A stretch of DNA of 64,000 nt from Streptomyces sp. NBC_01471 (GCF_041438865.1 NZ_CP109450.1:3830501-3894500); one strand, 5' to 3'; shown: positions 16,048 through 24,768, counted from the stretch's first letter. Notes: a model not told the origin generated them from the letters alone. Numbers and translations are program-made.

Positions 16048-17196
16048 TCACACACCCACCGCCAGCTCCTCTTCCTCGGCCTCCTCTTCGGCCCGTTCTG
16101 CCATCGCTTCTGCTGTCGCTTCTTCGGTCTCGTCTGTTGCCCGCTTTTCGGCGGGCTGCCGGGTCTCCGCTACGGCTGCCGTCCGCGTGACCTCCCGCGC
16201 GGCCGACTTCCGGCGGCCCGCCTCGACCAGCCCCGCAACGCCCATCACGACCAGCCCCGCCAGCAGCCAGAAGGCCAGGACCAGCACATTGCCGCCGAGG
16301 GCGTGGCCACCGAAGTACACATGGCTGCGCACACCCTCCACAAAGCCCGCGCCGTTCCAGAAGGCGTGCAGGGCGCCGAAGAATCCGGGCTGCAGTTCGG
16401 GCCGGAAGATCCCGCCGGAACTCGTGAAGTTGAGCATCACGAACAGCACCATCACGCCGAGCGTCGTCCACCGCTTCAGGAAGGTGTGCAGCCCCACGCC
16501 GACGAGCAGAATGCCTGCCGAGTAGATCCACGCCATGGCCCAGACCCCGAGGAGTCCATGGTCGACCAGATGGAACACCGGCCCGGCGAAAGCGGCACCG
16601 ATCGCGCTGACCACCAGTGAAGTCCCGAGCGCCAGCAGCGCCCTGATCCGCAGCGGAAGCACTCCGCCGGCTCCGCCGATCACCGCGACCGAGGCGTACG
16701 AGCCGATGCTCAGGGCGACCAGGAGGAAGAAAATGCCCTGCCCGGTCGGGTCGCCGCTCGCTGTCGGCGCCACGTCGGTCACCTCGAGCGGTTCGCCCTG
16801 CTGGGCCGCGACCTGCGTGAACACCTTCTCCACCGCGGTGGCCGTGGTGTCGGACGACGCGGACGCCACGACCAGTTCGGGGCTCTTGCCGTTCGGCACG
16901 AAGGCGCCGTACACGTCCTGGTCCTTCAGCTGCTCGACCGCGGTGCCGCGGTCCGGGACCGTACGGACGTCCAGCGCACCGTCCCCCTTGTCGTGCAGCG
17001 TCTGCGCCAGCACCTGGGCGCTCGGCCCGGAGCCGACCACCGCGACCCGCAGTTCATGCGGCTGCGGAGAATGGAATGCCCCCAGATACGCGAGCCCCAT
17101 CCCGACGCACATCAGCAGGGGCGTGACGAGATGGCCGAGGACATGGCGCAGAGCAGCCCCCGTACTGACGGCACCGTTCGTGGAACCTGCGGACAT
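16048..17196 (-). CDS. DUF3533/YhgE-Pip-like integral membrane protein
   Basis: This 382-aa protein has an N-terminal membrane span (~18-40), an extracellular domain of ~100 residues (LRVAVVGSGPSAQVLAQTL ... VYGAFVPNG), five or more C-terminal spans and a Glu-rich tail. This is the layout of YhgE/Pip and DUF3533 ABC-2-like membrane proteins; the transported substrate is unknown. The ATG has aggagaggtg upstream. It is divergent from a marR gene across two TTGTA/TACAA-type inverted repeats, so MarR probably represses it, as for drug-efflux systems. Confidence 0.7.
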   Translation of the reverse strand: MSAGSTNGAVSTGAALRHVLGHLVTPLLMCVGMGLAYLGAFHSPQPHELRVAVVGSGPSAQVLAQTLHDKGDGALDVRTVPDRGTAVEQLKDQDVYGAFVPNGKSPELVVASASSDTTATAVEKVFTQVAAQQGEPLEVTDVAPTASGDPTGQGIFFLLVALSIGSYASVAVIGGAGGVLPLRIRALLALGTSLVVSAIGAAFAGPVFHLVDHGLLGVWAMAWIYSAGILLVGVGLHTFLKRWTTLGVMVLFVMLNFTSSGGIFRPELQPGFFGALHAFWNGAGFVEGVRSHVYFGGHALGGNVLVLAFWLLAGLVVMGVAGLVEAGRRKSAAREVTRTAAVAETRQPAEKRATDETEEATAEAMAERAEEEAEEEELAVGV

Positions 17197-17223
17197 CGGA
17201 CACCTCTCCTGCTGGTCAATGCT

Positions 17224-17265
17224 AGTTGGCTTTTACAACTTCCATTTGAGTTGTACTATACAACT
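17224..17265. promoter_or_regulatory. Two MarR-type operators between the DUF3533-like gene and marR
   Basis: The sequence agttgtactatacaact (17249-17265) is a perfect inverted repeat with 7-bp arms and a 3-bp centre. A second 17-bp element agttggcttttacaact (17224-17240) keeps the same outer bases. The stretch is strikingly AT-rich for this genome and overlaps the likely promoters of both divergent genes. The MarR protein downstream is the obvious ligand. Confidence 0.75.
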
Positions 17266-17285
17266 AATAACTAGGAGGGCAAAAC

Positions 17286-17729
17286 ATGACCGGCACAGAC
17301 CCCCGGGGCCACGACGCGTCCGTCGACACCATCCAGCGCGAGCTGACGGCGTTCGCCCGGCGCGCCCGCGCTACGGCCGCCCGCCTCCACCCCGAGCTGC
17401 CCCTGGTCTCGTACACCCTGCTCGCGCACATCGACGACAGCCAGGGCTGCCGCGCGACCGATCTCGCGGCGCACTACATGCTGGACAAATCCACGGTCAG
17501 CCGTCAGCTCGCGGTACTGGAGAAACTCGGCCTGGTCGAGCGGCGCCCCGCCGCCGACGACCAGCGGGTGCAGGTGCTCCACCCCACCGAAGCCGGCACG
17601 AGGAAACTCGCCGCGTCCCAGGGCAGCCGGCGCGCGGCCGTTCGCAACCGGCTGGCGGACTGGAGCGAAGAGGACCTCGACCGCTTCGCGACCTACCTGC
17701 TGCGGTACAACTCGGCGGAGTTGAGCTGA
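17286..17729 (+). CDS. MarR family transcriptional regulator
   Basis: This 147-aa protein has a winged HTH in the centre (LLAHIDDSQGCRATDLAAHYMLDKSTVSRQLAVLEKLGLVERRPAADDQR), with DxR in the wing. It is a dimeric ligand-responsive repressor, likely of the divergent membrane protein gene and itself. A strong ctaggagg site supports the ATG at 17286. The last 30 bp of the gene are duplicated just after the stop codon. Confidence 0.88.
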   Translation: MTGTDPRGHDASVDTIQRELTAFARRARATAARLHPELPLVSYTLLAHIDDSQGCRATDLAAHYMLDKSTVSRQLAVLEKLGLVERRPAADDQRVQVLHPTEAGTRKLAASQGSRRAAVRNRLADWSEEDLDRFATYLLRYNSAELS

Positions 17730-17763
17730 CCTACTGCGGTGCAACTCGGCGGAGTTGAGCTGA
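17700..17763. repeat. 30-bp direct duplication of the marR 3' end
   Basis: Positions 17700-17729 (through the TGA) and 17734-17763 are identical except at one base (a/g at 17707/17741). Each copy contains the inverted repeat caactc-ggcg-gagttg, whose arms resemble the MarR operator half-sites in everted order. Confidence 0.9.
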
Positions 17764-17886
17764 GAGCCGTCCCGCCTCCCGCAGGCCACCCCGCACCCCT
17801 GCACCTTCCGCGCGCCACTCGCACCTTCTGCACCGGGGCCTTCGAGCAGCCCCGGCCCAGAACCCGGTGCACCTGGTCACGCCTGG

Positions 17887-18234
17887 TCAGCAGGGTCCGC
17901 CGGCGTCCGGGAGGTACACCTCCGCCCACTGCCCGAGCTCCTTGAGGGCGGGCTCCAGCGCCCTGCCCGCCTCGGTCAGCCGGTAGGAGACCCGCAGCGG
18001 AGGCCCTTCATCCACCTCGCGCACGAGCAGGCCTGCTGCCGCGAGCTCGGTCAGCCGGTCGGAGAGCATCCGCTCGCTGATACCGGGAATGGCCCGCCGG
18101 AGATCGGCGAAGTACACCGGCTGCTGCATCAGAACAGCCACGATCAGACCCGTCCAGCGCTTGCCCAGCAGCTCGAAGACGCGCGTGATCGCCCCGCCGA
18201 CCTGTTTGCACGCCCGCTCGCCGTGTTCCGCCAT
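17887..18234 (-). CDS. HxlR family transcriptional regulator
   Basis: This 115-aa single-domain winged HTH protein has the HxlR pattern: ACKQVGGAITRVFELLGKRWTGLIVAVLM near the start and LRRAIPGISERMLSDRLTELAAAGLLVREV in the recognition region. HxlR proteins often respond to electrophiles or quinones through Cys residues; one Cys is near residue 8 and another is the last residue. The ATG at 18234 fits the family length, and the longer frame upstream contains operator-like sequence. It is divergent from an azoreductase gene that it probably controls. Confidence 0.84.
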   Translation of the reverse strand: MAEHGERACKQVGGAITRVFELLGKRWTGLIVAVLMQQPVYFADLRRAIPGISERMLSDRLTELAAAGLLVREVDEGPPLRVSYRLTEAGRALEPALKELGQWAEVYLPDAGGPC

Positions 18235-18288
18235 GCCCTCAGGGTACTGAGTACGGACCCTTCGTGAGTAGCTGCGGAAAAGTAAGTG

Positions 18289-18314
18289 ACTATGCTTAAC
18301 ATAGGTACGCATAG
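18289..18314. promoter_or_regulatory. HxlR-type operator between hxlR and azoR
   Basis: There is an inverted repeat ctatg-cttaa-catag at 18290-18304, followed by a further half-site gcatag. It lies in the AT-rich divergent promoter region of the hxlR and azoreductase genes, a common arrangement for autoregulated redox-sensing HxlR proteins. Confidence 0.6.
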
Positions 18315-18356
18315 TTTTCCGGATCACGCCCCCACTCACGCTTCATGGAGAACGAC

Positions 18357-18971
18357 ATGGCCACACTTCTGCACATCGACTCCGCTGTCTTCCCGCAGGG
18401 TTCCGCGTCCCGTGACGTCACCGCCGCTTTTGTGAACGCCTGGCGGGATCAGCACCCCGAGGGCGTGGTCGTCTACCGCGACCTTGCCGCTCATCCCCTG
18501 CCGCACCTGGACGCCGCTGCCGCGGTCGCGGGCACCGAGTCACCGCTCCGCGCGGAGCTTGCCAACGAGCTCGCCGAGGCGGACGCGGTACTGATCGGCG
18601 CCCCGATGTACAACTTCTCGATTCCCTCGACCCTCAAGGCCTGGCTCGATCACGCGATCATCGTCGGCTACAACGCCGGCGGCGCGGAGAGCCCGCTGGC
18701 CGGTACCCCGTTCACGGTCGTAGCCAGCCGCGGCGGCTCCTACGCTCCCGGAACTCCCCGGGAGAGCTTCGAATTCGTCCAGAACTACCTGGAGAAGCTG
18801 CTGACCGGGATGTTCGGCGCCAAGGTCGACTTCATCGTCCCCGAACTGACCCTGGCAGCCTCCCAGCCCGCCATGGCCGAGCTCATCCCGCTCGCCGAGA
18901 CCTCCCGCGCCAAGGCGCTGGAAGAGGCGGCGTCAAAGGCCAAGGCACTTGCCGCGCGTCTCGCGGCCTGA
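18357..18971 (+). CDS. azoR: FMN-dependent NADH:azo/quinone reductase
   Basis: This 204-aa flavodoxin-like protein has the AzoR motifs APMYNFSIPSTLKAWLDHAI and VASRGGSYAPGTP, which bind FMN. It reduces quinones and azo compounds with NADH, protecting against electrophiles. The ATG at 18357 has ggaga 5 bases upstream and gives the usual N-terminus MATLLHIDSA; an upstream in-frame ATG at 18345 lacks a site. It is divergent from hxlR. Confidence 0.88.
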   Translation: MATLLHIDSAVFPQGSASRDVTAAFVNAWRDQHPEGVVVYRDLAAHPLPHLDAAAAVAGTESPLRAELANELAEADAVLIGAPMYNFSIPSTLKAWLDHAIIVGYNAGGAESPLAGTPFTVVASRGGSYAPGTPRESFEFVQNYLEKLLTGMFGAKVDFIVPELTLAASQPAMAELIPLAETSRAKALEEAASKAKALAARLAA

Positions 18972-19371
18972 ACCGCCAGACGCAGAAACCCAGACGCAGA
19001 AACCCAGACACAGCCAACCCAGACGCAGAACCCCCCGCGCAGCTCCCATCGGCCCGCGCGGGGGTTTCACGTGAAACCCGAATCCGGACCTCGTAGCCGG
19101 AATCAAGACCTCCCAGGCGAAAGCCGCGCCTCGTAGCCGGAAGCCGGACCCGGTACCCGGCCCCGAAGCCGTAGCCCGAAGCCCGGAGTCCTTAGGTCGG
19201 ACCAGGTCAGGGTGATCCCGCAACGCGACGTACCGCGGATCAAGGGCACGATCCCGAGCAAGGCCGATGCCGATCAGGCGGGCCGGCCACCCTCGCAGCC
19301 GAGTCAACAACCCTGCGGATCAGTACACCTGGACGCCCTGCGCCGTCCACCGACGCCGGTCCACGCGTCGA
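18972..19371. other. Intergenic region with short tandem repeats and parS
   Basis: This 400-bp convergent gap holds four degenerate ~15-bp cagacgcagaaaccc repeats (18976-19032), a parS site (19064-19077) and two copies of a gtagccgga-containing repeat (19095-19150). A minus-strand open frame covers it, but composition and repeats argue against a gene. I see no further feature in 19210-19371. Confidence 0.6.
19064..19077. other. parS: parS chromosome-segregation site
   Basis: The sequence gtttcacgtgaaac is an exact match to the 14-bp Streptomyces parS consensus bound by ParB. Many such sites cluster around oriC in this genus, and the site lies about 44 kb from dnaN. Confidence 0.93.
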
Positions 19372-19689
19372 TCAGACCGCCTTTGGCGCCTGCTGAACGC
19401 CGGAAGGCATCGGCTCCGACGCCGGAGTCACATCCGACTGCTCCATCAACCCCACCGAATGCGCCGCGCCCGCAGCCGCTTCGGGCTCGGAGGCCGGAGC
19501 GGCCTGAGCGGCTGGGGAAGCAGGGCCGGCCGGCCCGTCCTCCTTCATCGCCTTCGCCTCGCTCTTGAGAATGCGCATCGACTTGCCCAGCGCGCGGGCG
19601 GTGTCGGGCAGCTTTTTCGATCCGAACATCACCATGACCACGATCGCCACGATGAGCAGGTGCCAGGGCTCCAGGCCGTTGCGGAGCAT
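19372..19689 (-). CDS. tatA: Sec-independent translocase protein TatA/TatB-type
   Basis: This 105-aa small membrane protein has an N-terminal span (LEPWHLLIVAIVVMVMFG), the GSKKLP hinge and an amphipathic helix (DTARALGKSMRILKSEAKAM), the TatA/E layout. The tail is Ala/Pro/Glu-rich and probably disordered. It would help form the Tat pore that exports folded proteins. The ATG at 19689 is chosen; a GTG two codons upstream (19695) is also possible. It is divergent from an LCP gene. Confidence 0.86.
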   Translation of the reverse strand: MLRNGLEPWHLLIVAIVVMVMFGSKKLPDTARALGKSMRILKSEAKAMKEDGPAGPASPAAQAAPASEPEAAAGAAHSVGLMEQSDVTPASEPMPSGVQQAPKAV

Positions 19690-19833
19690 GTCCACCCCAC
19701 CCTTCTTCTCGTCGGCCGACGGTCAGTACCGCCGGAAGCGTCTCCAGAAAAGCTTGCTACATTGCGCAACTGTACAACCATGGGATGGGGCCGTTCGTCC
19801 CCTCTGTACGGACGGACGAATGAAAGCGCGCAG

Positions 19834-21534
19834 ATGAAAACGAGCGATCGGACGACACGCGGCAACGAGCGGGTCCCCCGGCCCACGAGCAGAGGGAAGA
19901 GGAACGGCGAGCAGAACAGCGCGAACCACGGGACAGCGGGATACGGGACAGCGGGCCACGGCCCGCCCCAGCAGGGACCGCACGACACCCACAGCACCCA
20001 CGGCACGGCCCGGGGCCCCAAGCGCCGGAAACGCCAGAAGCGCAGTCGCGCACGGCTCGTGCTCGCCATAGCCGTGGCCCTTCTGGTGCTGGCCACAGCG
20101 GGCGCCGGATGGGTCTACCTCCGGCTGAACGGAAACATCAACTCCTTCAGCTCGGACGGCATCTCGGCGGACCGCCCCACGGCCTCGGCCAAGGGCCAGA
20201 ACGTGCTGGTCATCGGCTCGGACACGCGGACCGGCGGCAACAGCGCCCTGGGCGGCGGCGACAAGAACGACGTGGGCCGCTCCGACACGGCATTCGTCCT
20301 GCACATCTACGCCGACCACAAACACGCGATCGCCGTCTCCATCCCCCGCGACACCCTCGTCACCATCCCGTCCTGCAAACTGCCCGACGGCAGCTGGACC
20401 AAGCCGCAGCCCCACACGATGTTCAACGCGGCCTACTCCGTCGGCCAGACCGCAAAGGGCAATCCCGCCTGTACCCAGAACACGGTGGAGAAGCTCACCG
20501 GTCTGCGCATCGACCACACGGTCGTCGTCGACTTCGAGGGCTTCTCGAAGCTGACCGGCGTCGTCGGCGGCGTACAGGTATGCCTGCCGCAGAACATCTA
20601 CCAGCGGGATCTCGATCCGAACCGCACCACCCGCGGCAAGCTCCTCTTCACCAAGGGCAAGCAGAGCGTGTCCGGGCAGAAGGCGCTCGACTACGTACGG
20701 ATCAGGCACGGAATCGGTGACGGCTCGGACATCGGACGGATCAAACGCCAGCAGGCCTTCGTCTCCTCCTTGATCAAGAAGGTGAAGGACGACGGATTCA
20801 CCCCCACCAAGCTGCTGCCGCTCGCCGACGCGGCCACTCACTCGCTGACCGTCGATCCGGGGCTCTCGACCGCCGACAAGCTGCTCTCCTTCGTGATGTC
20901 GCTGAAGAGCATCGATCTGCACAACACCAAGTTCGTCACCGTCCCCTGGCGGTACGAGGGTGCCCGCGTCGCCATGGTCGAGCCGGCCGCGAGCGCCCTC
21001 TGGTCCGATCTGCGGGGTGACCGGACGATCGACGGCAAGGACGCCAGCGGCAAGGACCGCAAGAACGGCACGTCCGCACCCCCGGCCCCCTCCTCGAAAC
21101 CGGCCCCCGCAGGGCCCGTATCCGGTGCCGGGATCGCCGTCAGCGTCCAGAACGGCACCACCGTCACCGGTCTCGCGGCCCGCGCCGCACAGACCCTCAG
21201 GGACCATGGCTTCACCGTCAACGGCACGGCGACGGCCCCCACCCAGGACCACACGTCCACCGTGATCACCTACGGGCCGGGCCAGCAGAGCAGGGCGGAG
21301 ACCGTGGCGCGGCTCTTCGTGGGAGCGACCCTCCAGGAGGCGGGCGCCTCTGCCGGTACGCAGACCACCGGCATCACCGTGACCCTGGGCCAGGTCTACG
21401 CCGACAACCCCTCGGCGACACCGGACAGCAACCCCGCACCGGCGGCCTCCCCGTCCTCCTCGCTGCCCGCCTCCGTGGCATCCGGCGCCCGCTCCGGGGA
21501 CGACGGACCGTGCAGCGACGTGTCTTACGGATGA
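19834..21534 (+). CDS. LytR-CpsA-Psr (LCP) family glycopolymer transferase
   Basis: This protein of 566 aa has a disordered basic N-terminus, one membrane span (~73-95), an extracytoplasmic LCP domain with VLVIGSDTRTG, RSDTAFVLHI, SIPRDTLVTIP and the Arg-rich RIRHGIGDGSDIGRIKRQQ, and a C-terminal LytR_C domain (~435-520). LCP enzymes attach lipid-linked teichoic-acid-like or other glycopolymers to peptidoglycan. The start is uncertain because no strong ribosome site is visible; the ATG at 19834 gives a normal membrane topology. The 3' end is part of a tandem repeat. Confidence 0.88.
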   Translation: MKTSDRTTRGNERVPRPTSRGKRNGEQNSANHGTAGYGTAGHGPPQQGPHDTHSTHGTARGPKRRKRQKRSRARLVLAIAVALLVLATAGAGWVYLRLNGNINSFSSDGISADRPTASAKGQNVLVIGSDTRTGGNSALGGGDKNDVGRSDTAFVLHIYADHKHAIAVSIPRDTLVTIPSCKLPDGSWTKPQPHTMFNAAYSVGQTAKGNPACTQNTVEKLTGLRIDHTVVVDFEGFSKLTGVVGGVQVCLPQNIYQRDLDPNRTTRGKLLFTKGKQSVSGQKALDYVRIRHGIGDGSDIGRIKRQQAFVSSLIKKVKDDGFTPTKLLPLADAATHSLTVDPGLSTADKLLSFVMSLKSIDLHNTKFVTVPWRYEGARVAMVEPAASALWSDLRGDRTIDGKDASGKDRKNGTSAPPAPSSKPAPAGPVSGAGIAVSVQNGTTVTGLAARAAQTLRDHGFTVNGTATAPTQDHTSTVITYGPGQQSRAETVARLFVGATLQEAGASAGTQTTGITVTLGQVYADNPSATPDSNPAPAASPSSSLPASVASGARSGDDGPCSDVSYG

Positions 21535-21588
21535 ACGGAGCGAGGTGTCTTATGGATGAGCGGAGCGACGTGCCCTACGGATGAGCAG
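21514..21588. repeat. Three tandem 25-bp repeats spanning the LCP stop codon
   Basis: Units at 21514-21538, 21539-21563 and 21564-21588 are near identical (agcgacgtgtcttacggatg, then aacgg). The first encodes the protein's last residues including the TGA, and the second and third lie beyond it. This looks like slippage or duplication of the gene end. Confidence 0.9.
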
Positions 21589-21627
21589 ACCCGGCCGCCG
21601 ACGTGGACAGTCCAGTCCCGACAGCCG

Positions 21628-24318
21628 TCAACCCGCTTGCGTACGGCGGCTGTCGTACCGGCGCCGGGCCGCCGCGAGCCCCACCGCGTACAGGCCGAGC
21701 ACCACCAGGAGCAGCGGATAGTAGAGCCCTGGAAGCGCCGCCATCCCCAGCAGCGGCCCCAGCGGGGAGAGCGGGAGCAGCAGTCCCACGGTGGCGAGGG
21801 CGGCCGCGGACCAGCGGACCGGACTGGTCCCTTCCGCAGCCCGCCGTCCCGTGCGCAGCAGGAGCATCACCAGCGACTGGGTCAGCAGGTTCTCCACGAA
21901 CCAGCCGGAGTGGAACACCGTCTCGCTGTCCGGGCCTCCGGGGCCGTGCACGGCGAGCGCCAGCACCCCGAACGTCGCGAGGTCGGCGACCGCGTTGAGC
22001 GCGCCGAAACCGGTGATGAAACGGAGGAAGTGGCGTGACCGCAGGGTGGCGGGGCGGCTCAGCGCACCGGGGGCCGGTCGGTCGTAGGCGAACGCGAGCT
22101 GCGCCGCGTCGAAGCAGAGGTTCTGCACCAGCACCTGGGCCGGAAGCATCGGCAGGAACGGCAGCAGCAGACCGGCGGCGAGCATCGCGATGACGTTGCC
22201 GAGGTTGGACGAGAGCGTGATGCGCAGGTACGTCGCGATGTTGCCGCTGCTGTGGCGTCCGGCCGTCAGCGCGTGTTCGACGGCCGAGAGGTCCTTCGCG
22301 TGCTCAGCGAGCACCACATCCGCGCCCTCCCGCGCCACGTCCACCGCATCGCGCGGGCAGATCCCGACATCCGCCGCGTACAGGGCGGGCAGGTCGTTGA
22401 CCCCGTCCCCGAGGAACCCGCAGACGCGGCCGTCGGCCCGCAGCGCCCGGACGATCCGCGCCTTGTGCTCGGGGGTGCAGCGGGCGAAGACGACCGTGTC
22501 GCGTACCGCCGCGGCCAGTTGGCCGTCCGTGAGGGCGTCCACGTCCCGCGCGGTCAGCACGTCTCCCGGTTCGAGCCCCAGCTCCTGGCAGGCGCGGGCG
22601 GCCGTACCGGGGTGGTCACCCGTGACGACCTTCACCGCGACGCCCATCCCGGCGAGTGCGGGCAGCGCCTCGGCTGCGCTCGGCACCAGCGCGTCGCGCA
22701 GGGTCACGAAGCCGCGGAAACTGAGGCCGCGCTCGTCGGCAGCGGTGTACGCCCGCTTGCGCGCCGGGCGCTCGGCGGTCGCGACGGCCAGCAGCCGGGC
22801 CCCGTTCCGTACGTGGTCCCCGGCCGCCGCGAGGAGCCGCTCCCGCTCCGCACCGTCGAGCGCGCACCGCTCCAGCACGTTCTCGACGGCGCCCTTCACC
22901 ACGAGGGTGTCGACGCCCAGCCGGCCGGGACGGCGTACGACGGCGGTCGCCATGCGGCGCACCGGATCGAAGGGCAGCGCCGCGATCCCCTCGTACGGCA
23001 GGAACTCCTCGCCGTCCGACGCGTCGAGCAGCGCTTCATCGAGCGGGTCGGGGGCGGGCAGGTCGGCCAGCTGGAGGGTCCACCAGGCATTGACCGCGGC
23101 CCAGTGCAGCACGTCGCGGTCGTCCGCGCCGTCCGCGTCCAGCGCCCGGTCGACAACGGGCAGATCCTGGGTGAGCGTCCCCGTCTTGTCCAGGCACAGC
23201 ACGTCCACCGCGCCCAGATCGTGCAGCGCGGGCAGCCGCTTGACGATCACCCCGTGGTGGCGGGCGAGGAGGGAGGCGCCCCGCGCCAGACAGCTGGTGA
23301 CGATCACCGGGAGCATCTCGGGCGTCAGTCCGACCGCCACCGCGACGGCGAACGGCAGCGTCTCCAGACCCCGCCCGCGGAGCGCCGCGTTCGCCATCAG
23401 CACCAGTGGCGGAGTGAGCAGCATGAACCGGATGAGGATCCACGAAATACCGTGCACCGACCGGTCGAAGGCGCTCGGCCCGCGCGGCCCGGCCGCCCCC
23501 TGTCCGGCGGCGAACCTCGTCCGCGCCCCCGTCGCCAGCACGACGGCGCTGCCGCTGCCCGAGGCGACACTGCTGCCCTGGAAGCAGAGGTGTGCGCGGT
23601 CGAACCCGGCGTCACCGGACGCCGGTACGGGAACATCGGCAGCCGACTTGGTGACCGCCGCCGACTCCCCGGTGAGCACCGCCTGGTTCACGCTCAGTCC
23701 GACGGCCCGCAGCAGCCGCACATCGGCGGGCACCAGATCGCCCGGGCCGAGCCGGACCACGTCGCCGGGCACCAGCTGGTCGACCGGCACCTCACGGGCC
23801 ACCGGAACCGCGTCGTCCGCGGACCGCCGGAGCACCGTCGCCGTACTGGCCACCAGCTCCCGCAGCGCGCCCATCGAGCGGTCGGCGCGGTGCTCCCCCG
23901 CGGAGCGCAGCGCACAGCTCACCACCACGAGCGCGGTGATCACACAGGCGGTGCCCCATGCCGCCACCAGCGACGACACCACACCGAGACAGAGCAGCAC
24001 GGCGGTGAAGGGGTCCCGGACGCTGCGCAGGAACCGTACGAGCCACGGAACGGGCCGCCGGGCGGGCAGCGTGTTCTCGCCGAACCGCCGCAGCCGTGCG
24101 TCGGCCACCACGTCCGTCAGCCCGCGCGGGCCGCTGTCCAGGGCGCGCAGCACCTGGAGCGAGGTCAGCGCACCCAGGTCCGGCACGGCGCCGTCGGCCG
24201 CCGGAACACCCTCCGCCACCCGCACGGCCCGGACGGAGGCCCCGGAACCGGGCTCCGGGGCCGCGGCGGCCTCAGGTGCCTGTCCCACGGAGGTGACCCA
24301 GCCGGGGAGCCCCGGCAT
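21628..24318 (-). CDS. mgtA: P-type magnesium-transporting ATPase, MgtA-like
   Basis: This P3-type ATPase of 896 aa has the actuator TGES motif, VGLTPEMLPVIVTSCLARGA typical of Mg importers, the phosphorylation motif CLDKTGTLTQD, TGDHPGTAARACQELGL and GDGVNDLPALYAADVGI, with about ten spans. It probably imports Mg2+ by ATP hydrolysis. The ATG at 24318 overlaps the upstream arsR gene by 47 bp; a GTG at 24288 is an alternative start and neither has a clear ribosome site. Coupling to ArsR suggests metal-responsive control. Confidence 0.85.
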   Translation of the reverse strand: MPGLPGWVTSVGQAPEAAAAPEPGSGASVRAVRVAEGVPAADGAVPDLGALTSLQVLRALDSGPRGLTDVVADARLRRFGENTLPARRPVPWLVRFLRSVRDPFTAVLLCLGVVSSLVAAWGTACVITALVVVSCALRSAGEHRADRSMGALRELVASTATVLRRSADDAVPVAREVPVDQLVPGDVVRLGPGDLVPADVRLLRAVGLSVNQAVLTGESAAVTKSAADVPVPASGDAGFDRAHLCFQGSSVASGSGSAVVLATGARTRFAAGQGAAGPRGPSAFDRSVHGISWILIRFMLLTPPLVLMANAALRGRGLETLPFAVAVAVGLTPEMLPVIVTSCLARGASLLARHHGVIVKRLPALHDLGAVDVLCLDKTGTLTQDLPVVDRALDADGADDRDVLHWAAVNAWWTLQLADLPAPDPLDEALLDASDGEEFLPYEGIAALPFDPVRRMATAVVRRPGRLGVDTLVVKGAVENVLERCALDGAERERLLAAAGDHVRNGARLLAVATAERPARKRAYTAADERGLSFRGFVTLRDALVPSAAEALPALAGMGVAVKVVTGDHPGTAARACQELGLEPGDVLTARDVDALTDGQLAAAVRDTVVFARCTPEHKARIVRALRADGRVCGFLGDGVNDLPALYAADVGICPRDAVDVAREGADVVLAEHAKDLSAVEHALTAGRHSSGNIATYLRITLSSNLGNVIAMLAAGLLLPFLPMLPAQVLVQNLCFDAAQLAFAYDRPAPGALSRPATLRSRHFLRFITGFGALNAVADLATFGVLALAVHGPGGPDSETVFHSGWFVENLLTQSLVMLLLRTGRRAAEGTSPVRWSAAALATVGLLLPLSPLGPLLGMAALPGLYYPLLLVVLGLYAVGLAAARRRYDSRRTQAG

Positions 24319-24649
24319 CGGCCCGGTCGGCCAGCTGGCCGACCACGAGCCGTACGACAGTCACGACATCGGGATCGTCGACGAAGTACACCTGCCGCCG
24401 CCCCTCCCGCCGGGAGCGCACCAGACCGGCCAGTTTCAGTTTCGTCAGGTGCTGGCTCACCGCGGGGAGCGCTCCGCCCACCCGCTCGGCCAGACCGCTC
24501 ACGTCGCTCTCGCCCTGTGCCAGCGCCCACACGATGTGCAGCCGGGCCGACGAGGCGAGCAGACCGAACGCGGCCGCCGCTTCCGCGAGCACCTCGGCGG
24601 AAGGATCCGGGAATCTCTCGACGCCTGCCGCCACTTCGCCTTCCCCCAC
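24272..24649 (-). CDS. ArsR/SmtB family metal-responsive repressor
   Basis: This 125-aa protein has an ArsR winged HTH: FGLLASSARLHIVWALAQGESDVSGLAERVGGALPAVSQHLTKLKLAGLVRSRREGRRQVYFV. It has no Cys pair in the alpha-3 helix, so metal binding would use other residues (Asp/His) or not occur. It is directly upstream of and overlaps the P-type ATPase gene, so it probably regulates that gene. The start is a GTG at 24649; a GTG at 24634 with ggggaagg close upstream is an alternative. Confidence 0.84.
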   Translation of the reverse strand: MGEGEVAAGVERFPDPSAEVLAEAAAAFGLLASSARLHIVWALAQGESDVSGLAERVGGALPAVSQHLTKLKLAGLVRSRREGRRQVYFVDDPDVVTVVRLVVGQLADRADAGAPRLGHLRGTGT

Positions 24650-24739
24650 CGCTGGACCATCCTCCGGACGGCACCAGTCTAGGACGCGCGGGCGCGGCCC
24701 GTTTGCGTTCGGATGCCGGGAGCACCTAGCTTATCGGTA

Positions 24740-24752
24740 CGAAACTGTTTCG
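24740..24752. promoter_or_regulatory. TetR operator upstream of tetR-MFS operon
   Basis: The sequence cgaaac-t-gtttcg is a perfect inverted repeat 16 bp upstream of the tetR ATG, in the AT-rich promoter of the tetR-MFS operon. This is typical of TetR autorepression of an exporter operon. Confidence 0.72.
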
Positions 24753-24768
24753 TTTTACTGGAGTGGGT

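Noticed and set aside
18933..19310. 125-codon minus-strand frame in the azoR-tatA gap
   Set aside because: It spans tandem repeats and the parS site, has no ribosome site and matches no family I recognise. A short stretch (RALDPRYVALRDHPDL) looks protein-like but is not enough.
19267..19833. N-terminal extension of the LCP gene
   Set aside because: The extension is opposite the tatA gene and its promoter, and is not LCP-like; the ATG at 19834 gives a normal topology.
22190..24729. Two ~825-codon plus-strand frames across mgtA
   Set aside because: They are shadows of the P-type ATPase and ArsR coding strand caused by high third-position GC; the translations show no recognisable domain.
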